Origin: an uncultured Mailhella sp.
Lineage (GTDB): Bacteria > Desulfobacterota > Desulfovibrionia > Desulfovibrionales > Desulfovibrionaceae
Assembly: GCA_910578585.1 (NCBI GenBank)
Contig: CAJTRG010000021.1
Span: forward strand, 1 to 25,609
Reading direction: 5' to 3'
Length of the DNA: 25,609 nucleotides
Shown here: one piece after another, positions 14,498-21,944 of the stretch
Position numbering within the stretch: the stretch's first letter is position 1
How the letters are laid out: each line of letters begins with the position of its first letter
Position numbers and translations under genes: made by a program
The notes under the pieces: model-generated
The model's input: only the letters and a program-made list of their open reading frames with translations
What the model was told of the DNA's origin: nothing
The model's database searches: none

Positions 14498-15991
14498 CTA
14501 TAAATAAACAGCTTCAAAAACTGCTAATACTGTATTATTTTGTAATAATTTCAACAAAGAACCATTGATTTGCCAAGAATCCACTTTTTGCAAAGTTTGG
14601 TTAAATTCCATGGCCAGCTCTTCGCCGTGTGGACAAAGCATAAGGGTTGAGCCGCCTTGTCCGAATTTTATGGTATTATCTTTGATCTGCACACCAAGGA
14701 AGAAATTATTGCAGCCGTCTGAACCATTTGCCATATTATCGCGAATAATAATATGCGGTTCGCTTTGTCCTTCCACAAGTACCACATTTTTCTCATTAAG
14801 CATTGTCAAACGCCAATAGGTATTTTCTATGCCTGCAATTCCAATATGCTGAACCATATTTTCACATATTCCTTTATCTTCTGCTTTTGTTACTTTGATT
14901 GGGTAGGCATCAATCTCCCCGCTTTCCAGACGACGCAAAATAAGATCCATATTCACCATGCCGGGACGCGCAAAAGAATTATGAGGAAATGCCTTGGCAA
15001 TTATCCCTTTATGCACAATGGGAAAACGGCATAAAGATGCACAGTCAATGAAATTTAAACCGTCTTTCGTTCCGTGCAGCACACCGGAAACATTGAATTT
15101 TCCAATCACAAAAAGTTCTTTTTCCACCCGGGAAAAAGAAATGGATTTTTTATCCTCATACTGGCTGAAAACAAAGGTATTTTCATCCTGAATTTTTGCC
15201 ACCATGGGCACATCATTTTTTTGAATAAGCTCAAGATTATGATTTCTGTCAATTTGTGCCCAATGAGCTATGGAAAAAGCGCTGTCTTTCTTGAGAATGG
15301 CAAGATTGTTTCTTTCCAGAAAAATCACATCTCCCTGCTCGCTCATAAAGGCTGCAGGTACGATAAGCTCATTCGCCTGCGTGGCTTGTTCTGCACGTCT
15401 AAGCAGTATACTTTTTTCTTCAAGACTGACAGGTTCCGGCGTTGTGAATAGAGGCATATTTTCATGAGAAATCGTTGCACTCACGGAAATTTTATCCCCG
15501 GAATTTACAACGCAGTCAAAGGAAAACGGCAAAGGAGTTCTGCCTTCTGTGGGAATAAAATACAGCGCAAAAGGCACTGTTTCCTCATTCTTATACAAAG
15601 CATAACGAACATTGACGCGAGGAGGAAGCTGAATGCGTTCACGATAAAAAATTTCTCCTTTAAACGTTGTCACTTTCTTGGAAGATTTTTTTACCGTATA
15701 CACTTCTCCGTCCACTTCAAAAGTGAGTGTTGAACCGGAAATGCTTGCAAGACAATCCTTTTCCTGCACATTATCTGTAGAAAAATCGAAAAAATGCAGT
15801 TTTATGGTATTTTCTTCTGTTCTTTGCCAGGTATAGCCTGTAAAAATTTTACTGTTAATAAAAGAAAAAGTTCCGTCTTCTTTGAAATAAATATATTTGT
15901 CAGAAGAGGTTTCCCAGAGCCCCGCAAGCTCATCTGCAAATGCAGGCTGAACAAAAAATATAGTCAATAAAATCAAAAGAATAACTTTCAT
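14498..15991 (-). CDS. Composite periplasmic protein: YbaY-like and META (HslJ) domains
   Basis: 497 residues with a Sec signal peptide (1-19, cleavage after AFA; no lipobox). Residues about 22-105 look like a small lipocalin-type domain (LAGLWETSSDKYIYFKEDG). 110-185 match the YbaY/YscW lipoprotein domain (FYRERIQLPP, ISVSATISHEN). 205-375 resemble NlpE-type repeats (GDVIFLERNNLAILKKDSAF; FIDCASLCRFPIV). 385-495 are a META domain (ENTYWRLTML, GSDGCNNFFLGVQI, TLMLCPHGEELAMEFNQTL). The domains are linked to envelope stress and outer-membrane homeostasis in other bacteria; here their combined role is inferred. Assignment of the middle part is weak. It has AGGTGAAG as ribosome site and lies between rimO and thiD in the cluster. 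Confidence 0.78.
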   Translation of the reverse strand: MKVILLILLTIFFVQPAFADELAGLWETSSDKYIYFKEDGTFSFINSKIFTGYTWQRTEENTIKLHFFDFSTDNVQEKDCLASISGSTLTFEVDGEVYTVKKSSKKVTTFKGEIFYRERIQLPPRVNVRYALYKNEETVPFALYFIPTEGRTPLPFSFDCVVNSGDKISVSATISHENMPLFTTPEPVSLEEKSILLRRAEQATQANELIVPAAFMSEQGDVIFLERNNLAILKKDSAFSIAHWAQIDRNHNLELIQKNDVPMVAKIQDENTFVFSQYEDKKSISFSRVEKELFVIGKFNVSGVLHGTKDGLNFIDCASLCRFPIVHKGIIAKAFPHNSFARPGMVNMDLILRRLESGEIDAYPIKVTKAEDKGICENMVQHIGIAGIENTYWRLTMLNEKNVVLVEGQSEPHIIIRDNMANGSDGCNNFFLGVQIKDNTIKFGQGGSTLMLCPHGEELAMEFNQTLQKVDSWQINGSLLKLLQNNTVLAVFEAVYL

Positions 15992-16012
15992 ACTTCACCT
16001 ATATTAACATCA

Positions 16013-17356
16013 TTAAATTAACGCAACTAAATCATATTGCTGTGTTTCCGTAATATCTGCATCCACAAGCATGCCTGGTTTAATTTCCTGTTCCGGCGGA
16101 GCAGAAACATAAGTAATACCATCCACATCAGGAGCCTGAAACCACGTGCGCCCAACATAGAGCCCCGGCCATTCATCATGCTCCCTGTCAATCAAAACAG
16201 GCATGCGTTCGCCCAGATATTCCTCCAAAATTTCTTCGCTGATATCTGCCTGCAATTCCATAATTTCATTTCTGCGGGAAGTTTTGACACTTTGCTCCAC
16301 TTGATTTGGCAGTGAAGCAGCTTTTGTGCCTTCCTCCTGCTCATAGGCAAAAACACCAAGCTGATGAAAACGAGTTTTATCCACAAAATTATACAAGGTA
16401 TCAAACTGCTTGTCCGTTTCCCCGGGAAAACCAACAATAAGACTGGTGCGAAGAGCTCCCTTGGGGAAATATTTGCGGATTTTTTCCACCACTATTTCTG
16501 GATTTTGCGCAAAGGGTCTGCCCATTTGAGAAAGAATTTCCGTATCCGCATGCTGCAGTGGGATATCAAAATACGGTACAAATTTATCGCCTGCCGCCTG
16601 CAAATATTGCAGCAATGTATCAGTCATTCCAGCAGGATACAAATACATGAGGCGCAAACGTTCCAAACCGTCCAAATTAAGGAGCTCATCGAGCAAAGGG
16701 AGCAAGTCCTTATCATCCTTATCACTTCCCCAGGCAGTCACATCCTGCGCAACAAGGATCAATTCTTTGATCCCGCTGTCAACAATTTGTTTTGCTTCGG
16801 GCACAAGGATCTTTTTATCAATGGAACGATAACTGCCGCGAATGGAGGGAATGGTACAGAAAGAACAATTATGCCGACAGCCCTCACCGATTTTCAGCCA
16901 GGCATAGGAACCGGTGGTCACCTTTCTGCCGCAAACGGGAACTTGAATAAGCTCATTTTTATAGTTAAAAGACTGATAACAGCTTGCAGAAAGCTTTACG
17001 CCAAAATGTTCCTGAACTGCCGCTGCCACCAAACTTCCCCAATGGTCAATATCCTTGGTATCAAGCCATAAACTGACTTCCGGCACTTCCTTTTTCAGTT
17101 CACATTCACCATAACGCCCAACCAGACAGCCGCAAACAATAATAAAACAATCTTCATTGGCCTGCGTAGCAACTTCCACAATGGTGGCAACAGATTCTTC
17201 CACTGCGCTTTGGATGAAGGCACAGGTATTGATAAACACAACACTTGCTTCTTCCAGTTCTTCCACTATTTCATATTCACCAAGGGAACCAAGCACGTGC
17301 TCTGTATCAACGAGATTTTTCGGACAGCCTAAACTATAGGTATAAACTTTTATCAT
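16013..17356 (-). CDS. rimO: Ribosomal protein S12 methylthiotransferase RimO
   Basis: 447 residues; a radical-SAM enzyme with two Fe-S clusters that methylthiolates an aspartate of ribosomal protein S12. The N-terminal UPF0004 domain has Cys11 (SLGCPKN), Cys45 (NTCAF) and Cys77 (CGCL) for the auxiliary cluster. The radical-SAM triad is Cys160, Cys164 and Cys167 in GCRHNCSFCTIPSIRG. LIVGFPGET is also typical, and a C-terminal TRAM domain covers about 380-447. SLGCPKNLVD points to RimO and not MiaB. It follows lepB by 3 nt. The ribosome site is weak (AGAGTAAG). Confidence 0.96.
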   Translation of the reverse strand: MIKVYTYSLGCPKNLVDTEHVLGSLGEYEIVEELEEASVVFINTCAFIQSAVEESVATIVEVATQANEDCFIIVCGCLVGRYGECELKKEVPEVSLWLDTKDIDHWGSLVAAAVQEHFGVKLSASCYQSFNYKNELIQVPVCGRKVTTGSYAWLKIGEGCRHNCSFCTIPSIRGSYRSIDKKILVPEAKQIVDSGIKELILVAQDVTAWGSDKDDKDLLPLLDELLNLDGLERLRLMYLYPAGMTDTLLQYLQAAGDKFVPYFDIPLQHADTEILSQMGRPFAQNPEIVVEKIRKYFPKGALRTSLIVGFPGETDKQFDTLYNFVDKTRFHQLGVFAYEQEEGTKAASLPNQVEQSVKTSRRNEIMELQADISEEILEEYLGERMPVLIDREHDEWPGLYVGRTWFQAPDVDGITYVSAPPEQEIKPGMLVDADITETQQYDLVALI

Positions 17357-17359
17357 AAC

Positions 17360-17971
17360 TTACTCTAATTTCTTGCCTAAGCGGCTAAAACGCAAAGAAT
17401 TGTTTTTACTATCCCAAGACCAGTAAATCCGCCATGCCTTGCCATAAATTTCATCGCGGCTGACAGTGCCCCACGAGCGGGAATCCTCAGAATTATCACG
17501 ATTATCACCCATACAAAAATATTCATCAGCAGGCACTTTGAAAGGAGGCATATTATCAAGAGGGCCGTAATAATGAGGACGTGTTTGAATAATATAGTCT
17601 TCAACCACCTTTTCCCCATTGCGGTAAAATTGTTTGTCGCGCATTTCGATAATATCGCCGGGCAAGCCCACAACCCGTTTTATATAATCAACAGACGGAT
17701 TTTTTGGATATTTAAACACAATGATATCACCGTATTGCGGGCCTTCAGCCTTATAAATCCACGTGCCTGAAAAGGGAAGCTTCAAACCATAACTCAATTT
17801 ATTGACTAAAATATAATCACCAATTTGAATAGTCTCAAGCATGGAACCGGACGGAATAGTAAATACAGAAACTAAAAATAAACGAATAAACGCAGCAACT
17901 GCCAAGGCAACAAGAAGCGCTTCGCCGTATTCTCGAAAAATACCTTTTTTCTTCGGTGTTAATTCAGACAT
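17360..17971 (-). CDS. lepB: Signal peptidase I
   Basis: 203 residues, an inner-membrane serine protease that removes Sec and Tat signal peptides. One transmembrane helix (about 17-37) is followed by the catalytic Ser43 in IPSGSM, Lys98 in DYIKRVVGLPGD, and the box GDNRDNSEDSR (155-165). The short, single-anchor form is usual outside enteric bacteria. Its ATG has GAGGG upstream. It is the first gene of the minus-strand cluster and diverges from the sigma28-linked gene. Confidence 0.96.
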   Translation of the reverse strand: MSELTPKKKGIFREYGEALLVALAVAAFIRLFLVSVFTIPSGSMLETIQIGDYILVNKLSYGLKLPFSGTWIYKAEGPQYGDIIVFKYPKNPSVDYIKRVVGLPGDIIEMRDKQFYRNGEKVVEDYIIQTRPHYYGPLDNMPPFKVPADEYFCMGDNRDNSEDSRSWGTVSRDEIYGKAWRIYWSWDSKNNSLRFSRLGKKLE

Positions 17972-17998
17972 ATTTCCCTCAATACTTTAATTGCTGAT

Positions 17999-18027
17999 AA
18001 TTTATCATGCATTACAAAGTCACGCAA
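17999..18027 (-). promoter_or_regulatory. Possible sigma70 promoter of the lepB cluster
   Basis: On the minus strand TTGCGT (18027-18022) and TAAATT (18004-17999) are 17 nt apart, about 30 nt before the lepB ATG. The hexamers are only moderate matches. Confidence 0.35.
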
Positions 18028-18074
18028 GTTTAATAGTCTTCGTTTCCCTGTCACGTTTTAACCGTATTTTTTCC

Positions 18075-18101
18075 TAAAGCTTTTTGCCGCTTTTCCGATA
18101 A
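18075..18101 (+). promoter_or_regulatory. Near-consensus sigma28 (FliA) promoter
   Basis: TAAAGCTT (18075-18082), exactly 11 nt, TCCGATAA (18094-18101). 14 of 16 positions match the flagellar sigma factor consensus TAAAGTTT-N11-GCCGATAA. It lies 21 nt before the ATG of the beta-helix-like gene, with AGGATTAGG as ribosome site between. No competing sigma70 promoter of similar quality is seen. Confidence 0.75.
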
Positions 18102-18122
18102 AATGAAATAGAGGATTAGGAA

Positions 18123-19820
18123 ATGAACGAGATCAAAATAGATCTTTCAACAGATAACAGCTTTTCGCAAAATCGGCAGACAAGAACTGCTGCGCTTGCG
18201 CGGCCTTTGCAAAGTACCGCATCTTTGCAGGGGGTTGTTCATGCATCCACAGCGCAAAAATCCTCTTTCCAAAATATTTTTTCTGCCCCGGATAATGTGC
18301 AAATTTCAAAATCTGCACAAGTTATTCAGCAAAATACAAAATCTTCATCTGTACAAAATTCTGCCAATCCCCTTGCCCAGACAACTGCAAATACAAATTC
18401 CATTGCCCTGCAAAACGGTAAACTTTCCTTAGTTCAAAACTCAAAAGGCATTACCAGCACCTATCAAAGAAATAACGGCAGCAGTTTCCAATTTAATATC
18501 AATCAAAATATCAGCCTGCAAGAAAACGAAGATAATTCCACCAGTGTTTTCTTTGAACAGGATAATATCAGTAAGAAATATCGTGCTGACGGCAACATAG
18601 CCAAGTTTCAAGGGAATATTTTAGACGAATCAAAGAAATCTGTACGCATTAATTCTCAGGGCGGAACTATTAGGGCTGAAAACGATACGGTTTTTGCGTT
18701 AGCCGATAATACCCGCATCAACACCAGGGGAAATAATACCATTATCCTCAAAGAAAATATGCAGAATGTTCATATCAATACCCAAAACGGCGACAACACC
18801 ATTATTGGGCAGGAAATTCAAAATGCCACAATTTCCCTTATAAATGGCAGAAATACCCTGAATTTTAAAAGCACTGACAACTGCACAATCAATGCAAAAA
18901 ACAGTAATGTACAATTGAATACAGGCAAGCTCACCGGCAGTACGCTGAACCTTGAAAAGGGCTCCCATACGCTCAATTTACAGGAAAGCCTGCATAACAG
19001 CATTCAATTTGAGTCCAACTCATTCAATCAAGAATCAAAGCTCAATATTTTTGGCAAAACAGAAAATACCCTTATTCATGCCACTGGTGAAAAGACTTCC
19101 CTTACCTTGCAAAACAGCAAGAATAACTATATTGAATCAACTGCAAAATTCACCCATGCGAAATTTTCTCATTCAAAAAATGATGTTATCACCATTGATG
19201 GCTATAAGAGTTCTGTAGGAACAGGCATACTCACAGATACCAATATGGAGCTTAAAGGCTCTCAGTCTGTGAACGTGCAGAGCAATGCCATTACAGGAAA
19301 TTCCAATCTTGCGGTTTCCGGCCATTCTGCAACGCTTTTTGCCAATACTGTAAATGAAAAATCAATAATAAATCTTGACGCCGCACAGTTTGCCCATACC
19401 CAAATCCAGACGGTTGCGGATACTGCCGCTGTTGATATCAATAGTGCCTATTACACCAATGTGACTGTCGGCACACTCAAGGATAACAGCTATACAAGCA
19501 TCATGGGGGACGGCACAATTTCCGTCAATGCGCTCAAGGATAACGCCGGCTTACATTTGGGCACGGGCATTACCAATGTGGGCATTGGCTCAATTTCTGA
19601 TAATGCAGTTCTGCAGGGCGGCGAAAATGCCGTACAAACAAGTATTGGCTCCACTGCAGATGAATTTCCGGCAGCCATTTCTACAGCATTTGCCCCTGCT
19701 CCTGCTGTAAACTCTCAAGAACAAACAAGGGCTTTAAATTCCTATATCAGTACTGCCAATAATTTCCAAAAAATTTCCACCTATCAGCAATACCAAATGC
19801 CAATCAATCGTTTGGTGTAA
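18123..19820 (+). CDS. Asn-rich repeat protein, predicted beta-helix, candidate flagellar-regulon member
   Basis: 565 residues, not recognised as a named family. Residues 1-100 are Ser/Gln/Asn-rich and probably disordered, and include DNVQISKSAQ (57-66), reminiscent of the D-x-V-x-[IL]-S-x-x-A segment of FlgM and other flagellar proteins. From about 197 the chain is built of 19-20-residue units, each starting with a T/H-I-N strand and carrying an N/G turn: TRINTRGNN, HINTQNGDN, TISLINGRN, TINAKNSN, TLNLEKGSH; looser units continue to about 510. This is the pattern of a right-handed beta-helix. One Cys (254), no signal peptide and no membrane segment. It has a sigma28 promoter, so it may be exported by the flagellar secretion system or act inside motile cells; both are inference. 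No terminator is evident after it. Confidence 0.8.
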   Translation: MNEIKIDLSTDNSFSQNRQTRTAALARPLQSTASLQGVVHASTAQKSSFQNIFSAPDNVQISKSAQVIQQNTKSSSVQNSANPLAQTTANTNSIALQNGKLSLVQNSKGITSTYQRNNGSSFQFNINQNISLQENEDNSTSVFFEQDNISKKYRADGNIAKFQGNILDESKKSVRINSQGGTIRAENDTVFALADNTRINTRGNNTIILKENMQNVHINTQNGDNTIIGQEIQNATISLINGRNTLNFKSTDNCTINAKNSNVQLNTGKLTGSTLNLEKGSHTLNLQESLHNSIQFESNSFNQESKLNIFGKTENTLIHATGEKTSLTLQNSKNNYIESTAKFTHAKFSHSKNDVITIDGYKSSVGTGILTDTNMELKGSQSVNVQSNAITGNSNLAVSGHSATLFANTVNEKSIINLDAAQFAHTQIQTVADTAAVDINSAYYTNVTVGTLKDNSYTSIMGDGTISVNALKDNAGLHLGTGITNVGIGSISDNAVLQGGENAVQTSIGSTADEFPAAISTAFAPAPAVNSQEQTRALNSYISTANNFQKISTYQQYQMPINRLV

Positions 19821-19879
19821 TATAAATCTAACGCATTATTTATAGCACAATCCAGAATTTGTTTGTCTGCTTATACATC

Positions 19880-20206
19880 TTATAATCGTCTTGCAGTTGC
19901 CCTGTATTCACCTTGTCTGATTTTTTCAACTACTCCACAATCAATGAGAATTGCAGTTAACATTGAACCGGTATTTGAGCATGAAATACCAAAACAAGCA
20001 GTTATTTGTAATGGTACAAAAGAATTTCCATTTAAGGAATTTAGAAAATTATTCAATTCACCAAAACTAAAACATTTTTTTGAAAACGTTCCTCCTTTTC
20101 CTCCGTTTTCTGGCAAATCCTCTTTTATTTGTATATACTGTTCATTTATATTATAAATATATACAACACTGCCTTTTACCAGTTTATTGCAAACTCGAGT
20201 TTCCAT
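19880..20206 (-). CDS. Hypothetical protein, possibly with a C-terminal winged-helix
   Basis: 108 residues, not recognised. A strong AAGGAGAT ribosome site sits 6-7 nt before the ATG at 20206, which decides this strand over an opposing frame. The N-terminal part (VKGSVVYIYNINEQYIQI) looks like a beta hairpin. A Gly-rich link (ENGGKGGTFSKK) follows, then helices, and the end (LIDCGVVEKIRQGEYRATA) resembles the last helix and wing of a winged-helix DNA-binding domain (compare GLVEKVGRGQYRLT types). It is small, with four Cys, in an AT-rich setting that suggests acquired DNA. It converges with the beta-helix gene. Confidence 0.6.
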   Translation of the reverse strand: METRVCNKLVKGSVVYIYNINEQYIQIKEDLPENGGKGGTFSKKCFSFGELNNFLNSLNGNSFVPLQITACFGISCSNTGSMLTAILIDCGVVEKIRQGEYRATARRL

Positions 20207-20580
20207 AACATCTCCTTTGAATTAATTTTATTATAAGATATTATATAATAAAATTAAATAGTAATATTCTTTTGTCAATATAATAACACGTTATTTTAAA
20301 GAGTAAATAATTTTTGTAAAATTTTATTATTCTAAAGATTCATAAAAAATTTGAAAAAAAAATAATAGCATTTTTTGATATATTATAAAAAAATAAATTT
20401 TATTAATAAAATTATAAATAGAGTTTGCTTTTTCTATGTATCAATTTCTTATAATTTTGTTATGAATTGAAAATTTTATGATTTGCTTTGTCCTGATATA
20501 AGATTGATGAACAAGATTTAATCCTTTTATAAATAAAACAAAACATACCTTCTTGTTTTATGAAATAAAAACAAACAATG
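20207..20580. other. Very AT-rich non-coding stretch
   Basis: Almost only A and T over 370 bases, with no credible gene on either strand. On the minus strand TTGACA (20278-20273) could be the -35 box of the gene at 20206, with TAATTT or a nearby A/T hexamer as -10. Such composition is typical of foreign or curved, silenced DNA, but nothing more specific can be read. Confidence 0.5.
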
Positions 20581-20596
20581 TGGGGTATGGGGGAAT

Positions 20597-20622
20597 GGCT
20601 GCAAAATGAAATTTTAGCAGCC
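20597..20622. repeat. Hairpin in the rplL downstream region
   Basis: GGCTGC-AAAAT pairs with ATTTT-A-GCAGCC around a 3-base loop (11 bp, one bulged A). No T run follows on either strand, so it is not an obvious terminator. Confidence 0.5.
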
Positions 20623-20657
20623 AAAGTCGGGTGCACAAGTTGTCAACAGTTAAAGAC

Positions 20658-20705
20658 AAAAAAAGCCCTCAAAAAATCAAGTAATCCCTTACGGGCTTGA
20701 TTTTT
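20658..20705. terminator. Compound terminator with competing stems
   Basis: A 10-bp stem AAAAATCAAG/CTTGATTTTT (20672-20705) with a 14-base loop can terminate in either direction. On the minus strand an alternative AGCCC/GGGCT pairing is followed by seven T (20664-20658). It may catch read-through from rplL or end a short unknown transcript. Confidence 0.55.
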
Positions 20706-20716
20706 AAGGACGAGTA

Positions 20717-20776
20717 CTTTTCAACTTGTTGTAGGCTTTTTAATGGCTTCGCCATTGCCAACAACAAGTAGAAAAG
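20717..20776. repeat. Long inverted repeat with inner hairpin
   Basis: Arms CTTTTCAACTTGTTGT (20717-20732) and ACAACAAGTAGAAAAG (20761-20776) match at 15 of 16 positions. The 28-base interior contains a further hairpin AATGGC-TTC-GCCATT. The whole could fold as one extended stem. Confidence 0.6.
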
Positions 20777-20793
20777 CCCCCTTGCGGGGGCTT
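20772..20793 (-). terminator. Rho-independent terminator after rplL
   Basis: An 8-bp stem AAGCCCCC/GGGGGCTT with a 4-base loop GCAA on the minus strand, followed by TTTTC. It lies 30 nt after the rplL stop codon, where rpoB would be expected. Confidence 0.85.
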
Positions 20794-20822
20794 CCATATT
20801 TTCAAACTGGATTGAAATATAA

Positions 20823-21209
20823 TTACTTAATTTCAACAGTTGCGCCAGCTTCAGTAAGTTGTTTCTTAGCTTCTTCTGCTTCTTCTTTAGAAACTGCTTC
20901 TTTAAGAGTTGCTGGAGTTCCGTCAACTTTATCTTTTGCTTCTTTAAGGCCAAGACCTGTAAGAGCACGAACAACTTTAATAACGCCGATTTTATTAGCG
21001 CCAGCTTCTTTCAAGATAACGTCGAATTCGGTTTTTTCTTCTTCAGCAGGAGCAGCAGCACCGCCAGCAGCTGGAGCCATTACCATAGCAGCAGCAGGAG
21101 CAGCAGCAGATACACCAAATTTTTCTTCTAACTCTTTGATGAACTCAGAAAGTTCAAGTACAGTCATATTAGCGATAAATTCAACAACTTGTTCTTTAGT
21201 TACGGACAT
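20823..21209 (-). CDS. rplL: Ribosomal protein bL12 (L7/L12)
   Basis: 128 residues. The N-terminal dimerisation domain (MSVTKEQVVEFIANMTVLEL) binds L10, an Ala-rich hinge covers about 35-55, and the C-terminal factor-binding domain contains NKIGVIKVVRALTGLGLKEA and AKDKVDGTPATLKE. It forms the ribosomal stalk that recruits translation GTPases. AAGGAG precedes the ATG; it lies 51 nt after rplJ. It is followed by a strong terminator and not by rpoB, which is unusual. Confidence 0.98.
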   Translation of the reverse strand: MSVTKEQVVEFIANMTVLELSEFIKELEEKFGVSAAAPAAAMVMAPAAGGAAAPAEEEKTEFDVILKEAGANKIGVIKVVRALTGLGLKEAKDKVDGTPATLKEAVSKEEAEEAKKQLTEAGATVEIK

Positions 21210-21260
21210 GGGATTTCTCCTTGAAATTTTGTAATAATCTTTGGCAAATAATTAATAAAA

Positions 21261-21779
21261 TTATGCAGCTTTCTTGGACTCGAGGTCTTTGAGTGCATAA
21301 AGAAGCGGACGGATCATATTGGCCATGAGAGATACCAAATTTGTTGGGATCTGGTTCATGGTGCCAAGAGCTTGAGCAATAAGTTGTTCCTTGCTTGGCA
21401 TCTTAGCAAGAGCATCTACATCAGCCTGAGATAATGCTTTTCCTTCTAAGCTACCGCTGCGAACAGCAAAAAGCTTGCTGTCCTTGGCAAAGTCACTAAC
21501 CGCTTTGGCAACAGCCACAGGGTCACTAAATCCAAGAGCAATAGCGCAGTTTTCTTTGAAGTTATTAGAAATAACTGCGTGAGTGGTTTCAGATAATGCA
21601 ATGCGTGCAAGAGTATTTTTTACAACATAGTATTCACCGCCAGCTTGACGGATTTTTACTCTCAACGCGGTCAGCTCTTCCACACTCATACCCTTGAAAT
21701 CAGTAACTACAACAATAGAAGCCTCAGCAGCTCTTGAGCGTACTTGTTCTATAATCGCAGCTTTTTCTGACTTATTCAC
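21261..21779 (-). CDS. rplJ: Ribosomal protein uL10
   Basis: 172 residues. L10 anchors the L7/L12 stalk to 23S rRNA. MNKSEKAAIIEQVRSRA, VVVTDFKGMSVEELTALR and EYYVVKNTLARIAL are family features, and the C-terminal helix that binds L12 dimers is present (LVSLMANMIRPLLYALKDLE). The start codon is GTG at 21779, with GAGGAG 8 nt upstream; no in-frame ATG fits. GGAG lies in the loop and the GTG in the 3' arm of a 6-bp hairpin. The leader is long and resembles the L10 leader, so autoregulation by L10-(L12)4 is likely. Confidence 0.97.
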   Translation of the reverse strand: MNKSEKAAIIEQVRSRAAEASIVVVTDFKGMSVEELTALRVKIRQAGGEYYVVKNTLARIALSETTHAVISNNFKENCAIALGFSDPVAVAKAVSDFAKDSKLFAVRSGSLEGKALSQADVDALAKMPSKEQLIAQALGTMNQIPTNLVSLMANMIRPLLYALKDLESKKAA

Positions 21780-21795
21780 GTGAAACTCCTCACGT
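21778..21795 (-). promoter_or_regulatory. Hairpin enclosing the rplJ ribosome site and start codon
   Basis: On the minus strand ACGTGA pairs with TCACGT around the 6-base loop GGAGTT. The Shine-Dalgarno is exposed in the loop and the first two bases of the GTG start are inside the stem. Confidence 0.5.
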
Positions 21796-21796
21796 T

Positions 21797-21880
21797 AGGG
21801 TTTGAAATCTGGAAATGCCGAGCCAAAGAAAGTCTGGGCAGGATTTAAAAACCTGCTGTCTTCGACTCGAAAATTTCGTC
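21797..21880 (-). ncRNA. L10 leader (autoregulatory mRNA element)
   Basis: The minus-strand leader contains GAAGACAGCAGG, a stem GCAGG/CCTGC, then CCCAGA and GGCTCGGC before the rplJ start. This resembles the L10(L12)4-binding leader found upstream of rplJ in many bacteria. Boundaries are approximate. Confidence 0.65.
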
Positions 21881-21914
21881 CTTAGCCATATATCACTAAA
21901 AACTTTTAAAGGAA

Positions 21915-21936
21915 AATATAGCCAAACGGCTATATT
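21915..21936 (-). terminator. Stem-loop after rplA, possible attenuator
   Basis: A 9-bp stem AATATAGCC/GGCTATATT with a 4-base loop, 8 nt after the rplA stop codon, followed only by TTCC. It is weak as a terminator and may reduce read-through into rplJL or protect the upstream mRNA. Confidence 0.45.
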
Positions 21937-21944
21937 CTCATTTA

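Noticed and set aside
16364..17071. Plus-strand 235-codon frame inside rimO
   Set aside because: Antisense shadow of a well-conserved gene.
19863..20156. Plus-strand 97-codon frame opposite the gene at 19880-20206
   Set aside because: No ribosome site, and the opposing frame has a perfect one; the translation is not protein-like.
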